From positions 51,575,174-51,639,173 of the forward strand of contig CM059975.1 of NCBI GenBank assembly GCA_030490835.1: a stretch of 64,000 bases of DNA, written 5' to 3'. Both the position numbers and the translations under genes were made by a program. Every line of letters starts with the position of its first letter. The stretch's first letter is position 1. Positions 24,583-34,918 of the stretch are shown piece by piece. A model generated the notes under the pieces. It was not told the origin of the DNA. It ran no database searches and saw nothing but the letters and a program-made list of their open reading frames with translations. Source of the stretch: Annona cherimola (Eukaryota; Streptophyta; Magnoliopsida; Magnoliales; Annonaceae).

Positions 24583-25978
24583 TACCCAGACCCAACTAGG
24601 CCTCATATAATTGCATTTAAGGTGTAATGAATGAGTTATGTGTGAATTGATTGATTTTTGGATGATTTTCATGAATTTATGAATTTTGCAATTAGGGTTT
24701 GGAATTAAGAATGGTGATTACGATTAGTCGCCAAAGCCAAATATGAGTCACGATGACTAAAGGGGCTTAATGAGGATTAGTATATGCTAATGTAGCATAA
24801 ATATTTATTTTAATTTCCATGATTTAATTAATAGAGATTAAAAGGAAAATTATGGAATAATGTTGAAAATCGTAGAAAATTCATAACTTAACGCCTGTAA
24901 GGCGAAATGACAAGAAATTTTAAAGGCAAGCTCATGATTTTGGGCTCAAACTTATGTAAGGATTGGATTAAGGTACAAGTGATGAGATTAGTGATAATTA
25001 TTTGGTTTTAATCTCACACTCTAAGGTTATTTTCAAAGATTCATAATTTGACGTAGAAATGTCAGTTTAAGATGAAATTTAAAACTATTAAATAAAATTA
25101 CGAAATCTATGGTATGAGTGGATTGGATTAAGCTAATTACCCTGGAAAAGTGGTCAATTAGAAAAAAGTACCTATAATTGACTTTGTGTACCCTAGACTA
25201 CCATAGCATTAAATAAAAAGCATTTGAGAAAATGGCATATTTTAATGTTATGCAAGGTGTCAAATTATGGTGGAAGGAGCTGAATTTTTAAGGATTTGTT
25301 TAATGGTGAAATCCATGGAAATTTAAAGGATTAAATGCTATGGATTAATGCCTAATAACTAGCTCAAATGGAGCATAGGTTATGTGGCAATACCAGGGGA
25401 CGTCCAAGGGCATTTTGGGCATGAAATCTGATTTTTAAAAATGCTAAAATATGAGTCTAAGTTGCCTAATATCTAGGTGAAGTAAATGGGCACATAAATA
25501 TGTGGAAAATGTGGCAAAAAAATGTCAAAAGCTAGCACAGAGGGGGTGTCACTTGGGTGGACAGCAATGCATTACTTAAATGCATGGATTTTGCGGATTT
25601 TTGATAATTAGTAAATGCATATTTTACTTGGATATAAAAATTCCATGTCATCAAGGGATAAGGTAGAAATAAATTACCCTCATGACATGTGGCAAGTGGG
25701 TCCCATAAGCTAATTAAAAAAATATAAAAATGGGGATATAGCTTGGAAACATGCACATGAAGAAAGGGGGGGAGAAAAATCCCAAAACTTTGCTAACTGT
25801 GGGAGAGCTCTTTGCACATCCAAAACTAGCAAGGGGAAGGAGAAAAGGAGAAGAAAAAGAAGAAGAACCAAGCCAAACATGTTGGATTCAAGTTAGGTTC
25901 AATTCAAGTAAGTAAAAACCAAAGTTTTGAATCAATTGAATCAAGTTTTCTCTCTCAATTGATGAGCCATGAATATAA

Positions 25979-27583
25979 TGTTGGTCCCGAGTTGATGGCA
26001 AAACCCAAGAGGGGAGGGGTGAATTGGGTATTTAAAAATTATATCTTAAACAGAAGCTTATCCCTGGATTAATCCAGTCCCCTTTATGGAGAAATGAAAT
26101 GGAAAACAATATAAATAGCAGAAGTATAAATCAAGCACACTGGATTTTTATAGTGGTTCGGGCAACCTCCCTACTCCACTCTTCCAAGCTCACACTCTTT
26201 GTGACTTGGGTTCCACTATTGTATTCTCTTAATACAATTAGAGTCACTGCTCTCTTCTAGATTCCAGCTCTAGGTGGCATCAACAAAACACAGCACAAGT
26301 AGGTGATGAGTCACACTCCAATCACACACTACTTTGCTTATACTTGATCTTAGTTCCTCAAACTAAATCAAGTTTAACACATACAACAGAAAGAATAGGA
26401 AAACTACTCTTTACAGATGTGTAGAAGCAGTTTGGCGCAGAGAAGAACTTGTTGAAATGGCTTTGTATGATCAGTAGTTGAGCTCTTGCAGTTTGAAGCA
26501 AAGTTCTTCCTCTTTAGTTGGCTTGATCTCTTTAAAGCTCTTGTAGATGGTAGTTATGCACTCTTAATGATTTTCAGCTACTTCCCTCGTCCACCATGAA
26601 TGCTATTTATAATTTTGGAGGGAATCCGAACGTTAGAGGGTAGGTGGCGCGCATTTAATGCGCAAACGTTCGAATAAATTCCGACCGTTGCGACCCAAGT
26701 CGCATGTGGAGTCGACTTGGCCCGCGACTTGGCTTCCAAGTCGCACCTGGAGTCGACCTCGTGTGCGACTCCAGTTCTTCAGATTTCCAAATCTGAGTCT
26801 GGGTCAACTTGGCCTTCAGTCCTTAACTCAAGTCGATCCTGGAGTCGACTTGGGTTGCGACTTGGCGTGGTCTTTTGCAAGAACACCTTGATCTTCTTGA
26901 ACTGGCTTGAACTTTGTAAAATTGGTCTTCATGACTTGGGTATTGCTTCATTTGGAATAAGCTTGAAGATTAGCTTTGGACTTGATAGACTTGATTTGAA
27001 CTTCGAATATGAATCTTAGCTTTTGATCTTCAAGAAACTTCAGTTGCTTTTTGAGAATGAACTTTGCATCTTATTTGGATTTGATAAAGTCCACATGGAT
27101 CCTTGGAATAAGCTTGAAACTTCAATATTCAAGTCTGAACTCCTCAAGTCGAAGTTGGAGTCGACCTCGTCTGCGACTTCGCCCAAGTCGCACCTGGAGT
27201 CGACTTCGCCTGCGACTTCGTCATGTCCGTTTCCACTTTTTCAACTCTGGATGCTCGAAGTCGATGCTGGAGTCGACTTCGTCTGCGACTTGGTTTCCTA
27301 AGTCGCACCTGGAGTCGACTTGGCCTGCGACTTTACTTGCTTGTTTTCTATTTTCAATGCTATCTACCTTTTGCCATTTGAAGTCGCTTGTGAAGTCGAC
27401 TTAGGTATCGACTTTACCCCAAGTCGAAGTCCAAGTCGACTTGGTAATCGACTTGACTTCTTTGTTTTCCTTAAACACTTGGCAAACTCATTAGTACACT
27501 TTATATACTCAAATTAGTCTTTGTTTAATCATCAAAACTTATGCTTTGGTCAATTTGTTTTGTTTTGAACATTGTTTCCAACA
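25979..27583 (-). repeat. 3' LTR of CopA
   Basis: 1,605 bp. In plus-strand reading it runs TGTTGGTCCCGAG...GTTTCCAACA; in element sense TGTTGGAAAC...GGACCAACA. Bases 26690-27460 hold a palindrome-rich array of AGTCGACTT-type motifs (about nine GTCGAC cores), which lies in U3 in element sense, upstream of the TATA box (TATAAATA, 26611-26604). ORFs in 26658-27517 are artefacts of this array. Confidence 0.93.
26690..27460. repeat. AGTCGACTT palindrome array in U3 of CopA
   Basis: Repeated units such as 'aagtcgcacctggagtcgac' followed by 'ttggcctgcgactt', each combining the palindrome AAGTCGACTT with half sites CGACTT/AAGTCG at variable spacing. The same array is in the 5' LTR (35630-36400), in the related LTRs at 48690-49210 and 55100-55890, and between RT and the third ORF (29790-29950). 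Known of the family: Sireviruses carry repeated palindromic motifs in the LTR; the exact motif here is family specific. Confidence 0.8.
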
Positions 27584-27598
27584 ATCTCCCCCTTTTTG
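27584..27598 (-). other. Polypurine tract of CopA
   Basis: Minus-sense AAAAAGGGGGAGAT directly before the 3' LTR. The same tract is found at 49352-49366 (minus) and, slightly changed, at 54939-54953 (plus). Confidence 0.85.
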
Positions 27599-27966
27599 AT
27601 GATTGACAAAACTACATTTGAGTTGATACCTTTCAAAACATTAATCATGTTCATATATATATATTTTTAAAAACAGAGCATTGTCCTAGGTACTTTCAAA
27701 CATATAGTTCATAGCTTTTCAAACCATATATTCATGACAGAGCATTACTTTCATATCATTCATATCATTCAAACATATTAATCATTGCAAGCATAACTCA
27801 ACTTTCATATATGTATCAAGTTTCAAAATACAATGTAAAACAAAAATGAAACCTATACAAGTTACCCAACCCAAACAAAAAGAAAACTCTCAAACCTATC
27901 TTTTCTCCCCCTTTTTGTCAATCACTCAAAAAAATTATCAATAACCAAAGACTTGGTAAATTGAAA
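27599..27966 (-). other. CopA 3' noncoding region
   Basis: AT-rich stretch between the third ORF and the polypurine tract. It contains several 'cagagcat'/'tcattcat' type repeats also seen in the matching region of the related copies (49367-49630 and 54540-54938). No ORF is supported. Its conservation among copies suggests a structural or cis role, but nothing specific can be assigned. Confidence 0.5.
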
Positions 27967-29517
27967 TTAGGAAATGGGATAGATAGATTGAGTTGGTTTG
28001 ATGGGACGGACATGGGCGAATGAGTAGTAAGATGAGCATGGTGCAGGAGTCGGCTCACGTCGAACTGATCCAGTATCAAATGGATCAAGTTCGGGTATGG
28101 GTTGGTTTTGGTGTCGACCCGATGCAAGGTAATAGCGGATTGTACGCATTTCCCGATCGATTCGATCTTGTCGGGAATGCATATTATTGATTGCCGCCAA
28201 CACTTCGGTCACAAGACTCACCATCCTGTCTTCTTGGTGACCCATTTCTTCATGGACGGCAACGATTTCATCTCTTAGATCTTTTAGAGTGACCTCCTCA
28301 GATGAGGTTGGAGGCATCCGTTCACGTGCAGTAGATCCTTGTGGAGAATAGGATCCGTGTGATATGGGAGATGTTGGCTCCTCTTGAGCGGGCTGTGCTT
28401 CGGGAGGTTGCTCCCCCTCAGCTTGTGCATTGTTTTCTCGCTCTTCTTCTTAAGCTTCATGCCTTAGTTCAAGCAGATTGATCTTCATTCTTTGGATTAG
28501 TGCCTTATTTATGGCATTTGTGGATTTGAGCACTTCGAAAGGCTCGCCTTCAATATCCACTTTGAAGAATTCAAGAATCTTTGTGATCCACGTGCCATAA
28601 GGGAGGACTCCTCGTGGGTTATCCTTTCTAGATGCCAAGGCTTCAAGAAATAATTTTGGTAAGCTCACCTTGACCCTGTTGGCCACTTTCCATAGTATCC
28701 CCGCTTCTTGTGGGTTTAATTTGTTTCTTCTACCGCCCTTTGGGTAGATGCAGTGGGCAATGAGAAGTCTGAGCACTCGTAGCCTGGGTGAGAGATCCAT
28801 GTACCGAAGGAATTTGATTCCCGGATGATACTTGTTGCTCCGGGTGAGCTGATTATACATTTGATCCAATGTGAGGTCTTCTGAAATAGGCTCATCCTCA
28901 TACGGGACTCCAAGTATGTGTCCTAAATGACTCATTACTTCAGGCTGACCTGCAATTATCCCGATTCTAAGATCTATTTCTACTTCTTTGACGAAGGTTC
29001 CATAGTATTCTTCATCCCATAGATAATAAAAAATTCGAGTAAGATCTGGATAGACCCTTTCGTCTTCCTTTAGCAAATTGGTCCATCCTTGAAAATCTAA
29101 TAGATCTTCTATGTCGGATCCATATTCTTTCAAGAAATTAAAATCTATAATCTTGGGTATGAATACCTTCCGTTCGTAGAAATTTTTGTAAAAACGGCTA
29201 TGTTGGAGCTCGGTTTTGAAGTAGGTAGTGGGCATCTTCAATACTTGGGCTTTCCCAGCCGCAGTGCCCCTTCTGCTTGTCCCGGATTGTGTGCTCTGTG
29301 AGGTTTGGGTTTGTTGTTGACTTTCCGACCTCGGTGCTTGATCAGATGATTGAGTAGTGGTTTGGAATCGAACCCGTCTACCCGTCGAAGTTGATGGTTC
29401 CTCTCTAGCCCTTTTTGATGGAGTCCTAGTTCTTCTAGGAATTTCTTTTGTGTGAGATGAAGGTTGTGTGGGAACCCGTTTGGGGTATGGTTTTGATACG
29501 GCTTTCTTTGGTGCCAT
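27967..29517 (-). pseudogene. CopA third ORF (post-pol, env-like position)
   Basis: ATG at 29517 gives 355 codons to a TAA at 28450-28452, then the same frame continues to 27967 (about 516 codons in all). The related copy at 52897-54387 reads through this point, so the TAA (GCT TAA GAA, probably from CAA) is a later break. Order: a basic Pro/Ser/Arg-rich N-terminus ('RRTRTPSKRAREEPSTS'), then a globular domain (about residues 95-345) with 'FYERKVFIPKIIDFNFLKEY', 'VYPDLTRIFYYLWDEEYY', 'QLTRSNKYHPGIKFLRYMDL', 'SRKDNPRGVLPYGTWITK', then an acidic/Pro region and a short coiled-coil-like tail ending 'PIPELDPFDTGS'. The domain resembles the 'putative plant transposon protein' family of post-pol ORFs. 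No signal peptide or membrane segment is visible, so a true envelope role is doubtful. Confidence 0.8.
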
Positions 29518-29549
29518 TGGAGCTTGGAGTTTAGGGATTTTGAGAGGGA

Positions 29550-29981
29550 ATGACAGTGAGAGAGAGAAACGTCGGACGAAGGGATTTGCCGGAGGGAAGA
29601 AGAATCGCCGGAGACAGAGGATTCGGGGAAAATAGGAAGAAGGAGGCTTTCTGGAAAGAAAAGCTATCGCCGGAGAGAAAAGCTATCGCCGGAGAGGGAG
29701 AAAGAAAAAGAGAGGTTGGAGGGAAAATGAAGAAGAAAGAAGGGAGAGGAGAAAGAAAAAGGGAGGAGAGCGGGAATCCGGACGGTCGCGCGCGGAGTCG
29801 ACTTTACCCTAGGTGAAGTCGACTTCGGTCCCTCGGAGTCGACTTTGCCTGGGGGCGGAGTCGACTTCGACTCTAGCGGAGTCGACTTCGCTTCTGAAGT
29901 GGAGTCGACTTGACGCCCTTGGAGTCGACTTGACTCATCGACTTGACATTTTTCAATTTTAATTTTCTTATTTAATTTTCC
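29550..29981 (-). promoter_or_regulatory. Leader and AGTCGACTT array upstream of the third ORF
   Basis: Between the RNase H stop (29982) and the third-ORF ATG (29517). In minus sense, seven GTCGAC cores lie within 29790-29950, followed by a pyrimidine-rich leader (29545-29780). The copy at 52292-52896 has the same two-part layout. The arrangement mimics the U3/leader order of the LTR, so an internal promoter or RNA processing site for a separate third-ORF mRNA is possible; this is inference. Confidence 0.45.
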
Positions 29982-31985
29982 CTAATTTAGCTCTATCATT
30001 CCCATATCATTCCTAATTTTATAAAATGATTCTTTGGCTAATGGTTTGGTAAGGATATCAGCAATTTGGTCCTCTGTTTTCACATATTCTAAACATACAT
30101 CATGATTTTCAACATGTTCACGAATAAAATGGTGTCTCACATCAATATGCTTGGTTCTTGAATGCAGTACAGGATTTTTAGTCAAACAAATTGCACTTGT
30201 ATTATCACATCTAATAGGAATATCAACATAATCAATACCATAATCTTTCAATTGTTGTTTCATCCAAAGTAATTTGGCACAACAACTACCGGCGGCTATG
30301 TATTCGGCTTCCGCAGTAGATAGAGCCACACTTGTTTGTTTTTTTGAGTACCATGAAACTAACATATGTCCAAGAAACTGACAAGTTCCACTGGTACTTT
30401 TTCTATCTACCTTATATCCGGCAAAATCTGCATCTGAATAGCCGATTAGATCAAAGGTTGACCCCTTTGGATACCATAGTCCAAGATTGGTAGTTTTTAC
30501 CAAATATTTAAAAATTCTTTTTACAGCAAGTAGATGTGATTCTTTTGGGCATGCTTGAAATCTAGAGCACATACAAACACTGAATAGAATATCGGGTCTA
30601 GAAGCAGTTAAATATAACAAGGATCCTATCATGCTTCTATAAAGCTTTTGATCGATACTTTTACCGTTTTCGTCCGTGTCGATCTTGATTGTAGAGCTCA
30701 TTGGAGTGTTTGCCCCTTTGCTATTCTGGAATCCAAATTTCTTGAGCATTTCCTTGACGTACTTGGACTGGTTCAAGAATATCCCTTCACTTTGTTGCTT
30801 AATTTGCAGTCCAAGGAAGAAATTTAATTCTCCCATCATGCTCATTTCGAATTCGCTCTGCATAATCTTAGAAAATTCTTGACAAAGATTTTCGTTAGTA
30901 GCACTGAAAATTATGTCATCTACATAAATCTGTACAATTAAAATATCTTTGTTTTTGTATTTGATAAACAAAGTAGTATCTATTTTCCCTCTTAGAAACT
31001 CATGATCAATCAAAAATTTGTTCAACCTTTCATACCAAGCTCTTGGAGCTTGCTTTAATCCATATAGCGCTTTGGTCAATTTATAAACATACTTTGATTG
31101 ATTCATTTCTTCAAAACCAGGGGGTTGTTCAACATATACTTCTTCATTCAAATAGCCATTCAAAAATGCGCTTTTTACATCCATTTGGAACAATTTGAAA
31201 TTCATATAAGAAGCGAATGCTAGTAAAATACGTATGGCTTCTAATCTAGCCACGGGTGCATATGATTCTTCAAAATCGATTCCTTCTTCTTGAGAATACC
31301 CTTTGGCTACTAATCTGGCCTTGTTTCTAATTACAAGTCCGCTTTCATCTAATTTGTTCCTAAATACCCATTTGGTACCAATGATAGTGTGATTATTTGG
31401 TCTAGGAACTAAGTTCCATACATTGTTCCTTTCGAATTGGTTTAGCTCTTCTTGCATTGCAATAACCCAATTTTCATCATTGAGAGCTTGTTCAATGGTA
31501 TTTGGTTCAATTTTAGATACAAAGGCATATTGACCATAAACATTTTGTTTTGATCTTCTAGTTTTCACTCCTTCATATACATTTCCAATAACTTGCTCAA
31601 TTGGATGGGCATTTTTGAACTTTAAATCAGTTGGAGGTTTGTAAGAATCATTACCTTCACTTACCTCTTCCTCTATGAGATTTTCTGGCTTGAGCTCGAG
31701 TTCCTTTGGTTGTTCTTTGCCTTTTGTCTCATCTGCATCACTTAGTTCATCCTCCTTTCTCGGAGTTTGGTTAATTTCATCAAATACAACGTGTATGGAT
31801 TCTTCAACAACTTGGTTTCATTTATTGAAAACTCTATATGCTTTGCTATTTGATGAATATCCAAGGAATATAGCCTCATCACTTTTAGCATCTAACTTTC
31901 CCAAGTTAGTTTTTCCATTGTTCAAAACATAACATGTACATCCAAAAGCATGAAAATAAGAAATATTTGATTTTCTTCCTTTTCA
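29982..31985 (-). pseudogene. CopA reverse transcriptase and RNase H
   Basis: Same frame as the upstream integrase (33086-31983) but separated from it by stops at 31985-31983 ('TPYEL' then TGA, usual Trp) and 31820-31818 (TGA, 'FNK' then stop). The uninterrupted part, 31568-29982 (528 codons), holds RT: '[20 protein letters not shown]', '[12 protein letters not shown]', '[15 protein letters not shown]', '[15 protein letters not shown]', '[16 protein letters not shown]' and the catalytic 'YVDDIIF'. RNase H has '[17 protein letters not shown]', '[12 protein letters not shown]' and 'IRCDNTSAI', the Asp/Glu/Asp set, and '[12 protein letters not shown]' near the end. All catalytic residues are kept, so only the upstream stops and lost frame block it. 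Confidence 0.93.
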
Positions 31986-33086
31986 TAGTTCATATGGGGT
32001 CTTTTTCAAGATTGCTCGAATGGTGACACGGTTCAATACATGACAAGCTGTACTTACAGCTTCACCCCAAAATTTCTTGGATAGATTGCTCTCATTTAGC
32101 ATAGTTCTAGCCATCTCTTGTATGGTTCTATTTTTCCTTTCTACTAGTCCATTTTGTTGTGGAGTTCTTGGTGCAGAAAATGTGTGGTGAATTCCTTTTT
32201 CATTGCAAAATTCCATGAATCGTTTATTTTCGAATTCGCCACCATGATCGCTTCTTATGGTCACGATAGTACTTTGTTTTTCATTTTGCACCAAATTTAC
32301 AAAAGTTGCAAACATAGAGAAGGCTTCATCTTTACTAGCTAAGAGAATTATCCATGTGAATCTTGAAAAATCATCAACTATGACAAATACATATTTCTTT
32401 CCACCAATGGTTAGAATGTCGGATGGCCCGTATAGATCCATGTGTAGCAATTCAAGTGGCATGGTGGTGGAAATTTCCTTTTTGGTAGAGAAAGGCATCT
32501 TGGGTTGTTTTGATAATTGACATGCCTTACAAATCTTGTCCTTGTCATATTTCAATCTTGGTAATCCTTCTACCATACTCTTTTTCCATAGGGTCTTTAT
32601 GTTTCCCATGTTTATATGTCCAAGCCTTTTATGCCAAACCCATGGATCATTATCAATGGCCATTAGACATTGACCATTCAATTCATCAAGTGAAACCAAA
32701 TATACATTTCCATGTCTTTTACCACTAAACATGATATGCTCTCCATAAAATACATTACATATAGATGATTCAAACACAACTTTGTATCCTTTATCACATA
32801 ATTGGCTAATGCTCATTAAATTGTGTTTGAGTCCTTCAACAAACAAAACATCTTCCATGCATGCATTTGAACTACTACGTATATTTCCTTTACCTTTAAT
32901 TTTACCTTTTTCATTATTACCAAAGGCAACCATTCCATCGTTGCAAGGCTTAAGTTTATGAAATAATCTTCTTTCACCGGTCATATGCCTTGAGCAACCG
33001 CTATCCATGAACCATTCATTATTTGCCTTTGCCTTAAAACATGTCTGAAAAAATAAGCAAGTAAATCTTATCTCCTTGGTACCCAT
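31986..33086 (-). pseudogene. CopA protease and integrase
   Basis: 367-codon open frame. Protease: 'WFMDSGCSRHMTGE' with the DSG active site at about residue 28. Zinc region: 'WHKRLGHINMGNIKTLW' (two His) and 'CKACQLSKQPKMPF' (two Cys). Integrase core: 'LLHMDLYGPS', 'VDDFSRFTWI', 'SDHGGEFENKRF' and 'TPQQNGLVERKNRTIQEMAR', so the D, D and E residues are all present. It starts in the -1 frame relative to the end of gag with a 19-nt overlap (33068-33086), an arrangement also seen at 63177. It ends at a TGA where Trp is usual. Called a pseudogene because the polyprotein cannot be read on into RT. Confidence 0.9.
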
Positions 33087-34870
33087 TTTATGGGTCCGTT
33101 CGGGTTAGTAATATATATTAATCTTTGTTGTTCTAACTTGGAAAGCCCAAATCTTGTGTTCCTTGGAACCCAAACTAATTTTGCACCACGATCATATAAT
33201 TTCTTAAAATTACATTTGTAAGTTTTATGACCCAATTTATTGCAGAAATTACAAGCCATAGGTAATCTTGGAGTAGGCCTCCAAGTATGCAATGGTTCAA
33301 TAGTTGGTCTTCTAATCCACTTAAAATTTTTCTTTTGTGGCTTGTATATAGATGCAGTTTCAGTTTGATATTTCTCAAGTATTTGCACATTTGATTTGCT
33401 ACTTTCTCCTTGCTCAAATGTATGATATCCAAGACCTCTTTTATGTGTTTGGGAGGTCATATTCAGAAACATTTTAACATTTTCTCCTGGATTAGAGAAC
33501 TTAGCTAATGATTCATTTAATGATTTGTTCTCCTTTTTCAGCATATCATTTTCTTCTTTTATTTTGTCTAATTTCTCTGCAAGTTTACCATTTGCAATTA
33601 TTACTGCATCACATTGTTTCTTCTTAATTGTAAACTTGCTTCCTAATTTTTTCATTTCTTCATACAATGAATCATATGCAGTTTGAAGTTCTTCTAATTC
33701 AGTACATTTGAGGCAATCTTAAAAAGAAGAATAACTTGACTTAGAATGGGAGAGTTTGGAACTTACCTCTTCATTACTTGTGCATTTTGTTGAGGTAGTT
33801 TGTTCTTCTTGCTCGATTTGTGCCATGCAGCAGATTCTTGCACATTCTTCTACTTCGATTTCATCGGTTGAGGAGTTACTCGTTGTAGATTCCTCGTCAT
33901 TCACGTACATGCCTCTTCCTTTGTATCTTTGGAATCTTTTGTTGTCCCCTCGATCCTTTCTTTGTTCTTTTGCTTTGCTTTCTTCGGGAGTTGGACATTG
34001 AGCTTACATATGTCCCGAACCGCCGCATCGGTAGCATTTGGTTGATTCTTTCTTCTTTTCTTTGGGAGTTCTATCCTTGAAGCTTCTGAAATTTTTGCCT
34101 TTCCTCACAAATTTTCTGAAACGTTTTGTGAGTAGGGAGATTTCGTCGTCGTTTTGAGAAGAAGAGGAGTCATCTGTGTCTTGTGCGGCTTTCAAAGCAA
34201 TTGCTCTTTTGCCCCTGTGTTGATCTTCATTTCTTCTCTTGATTAGCTCATGTGACATGAGTGAGCTAATTAAGTCTTCAAGCTTTAGAGTGTTAAGGTC
34301 CTTGGCTTCTTCTATTGCAGTGATCTTTGGAGTCCATGATTCGGGTAGAGCTCTTAAGATCTTCATGACCTGCTCAGATTCAGATATAGCCTTTCCGAGA
34401 CCTTTTAGAGCATTAGTAATTTTAGAGAATCTAGCAAACATTTCAGAGATGTTTTCTCTTTCTAGCATTCTAAAGTTTTCCAGTTCTCCAATCAAAATAT
34501 TTCTTCTCGTCCCTTGGACTTGAGAAGTTCCTTCATAGATAGAGGTTAGCGTATCCCATATTTCTTTGGCGGTTAACCAAGAGGATACTCTATCATATTC
34601 AGAAGCAGTAAGAGCACAAAATAAAGAGTTCATAGCTTTGGCGTTGCTCTTAACAATTCTTACTTCCTCATCGGTCCATTTGGAAGCTCTTTCATCGGTA
34701 GGCAAGGTTACTCCATCTTGGATAGCAATCCAAGAATCCATGTCGGTAGCCATGATGAGTTGCTTCATACGAAGCTTCCAATATCCAAAATTGCTCCAAT
34801 CAAACAACGGTGGCCTTGTAAAGGATTGACCTTCAGCAAATGCGGGAACGGAAGTAGATTGGGATGCCAA
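33068..34870 (-). pseudogene. CopA gag
   Basis: One frame of about 600 codons starting at ATG 34870 ('MASQSTSVPAFAEGQSFT'), broken by stops at 34006-34004 and 33721-33719. The N-terminal part (34870-34007, 288 codons) has the copia gag core ('FGYWKLRMKQLIMATDMDSW', 'SWLTAKEIWDTLTSIYEG', 'MFARFSKITNALKGLGK', 'ILRALPESWTPKITAI'). The first stop lies inside the zinc knuckle, after C-YR-C-GGSG-H-M and before AQC; a CAA there would complete CX2CX4HX4C. After it come an acidic Ser-rich part, a coiled coil ('LDKIKEENDMLKKENKSLNE') and a Cys/His motif ('CNFCNKLGHKTYKC'). The final stop after 'IKWVPRR' is shared with the copy ending at 63177, so it is probably native. Confidence 0.88.
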
Positions 34871-34904
34871 ATTAATAAGATCTCTTTGGTAAACTCAAAG
34901 AACC

Positions 34905-34916
34905 GCTCTGATACCA
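34905..34916 (-). other. PBS of CopA (tRNA-Met initiator)
   Basis: Minus-sense TGGTATCAGAGC two nucleotides (AG) inside the 5' LTR end. It is the standard initiator-tRNA primer site of plant copia elements. Confidence 0.93.
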
Positions 34917-34918
34917 CT

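Noticed and set aside
26690..27460. CRISPR-like array of short repeats
   Set aside because: Repeat and spacer lengths are irregular, repeats are short palindromes inside a plant LTR, and there are no cas genes. It is an LTR motif array.
26658..27517. Several overlapping ORFs in and near the CopA LTR, repeated at 35598-36456
   Set aside because: They are generated by the AGTCGACTT array (repeats of Ser-Arg-Thr-Trp and Leu-Glu-Ser-Thr). The copies are the two LTRs, and there is no protein evidence.
28030..29517. Retroviral envelope gene in CopA
   Set aside because: It is in an env-like position only. I see no signal peptide, membrane anchor or cleavage motif, so I call it a third ORF of unknown role.
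33040..33075. Intron between gag and pol of CopA
   Set aside because: A branch/pyrimidine/AG-like 3' site exists, but the only available GT would give an intron under 40 nt, too short for plants. It is kept only as an alternative in the overlap finding.
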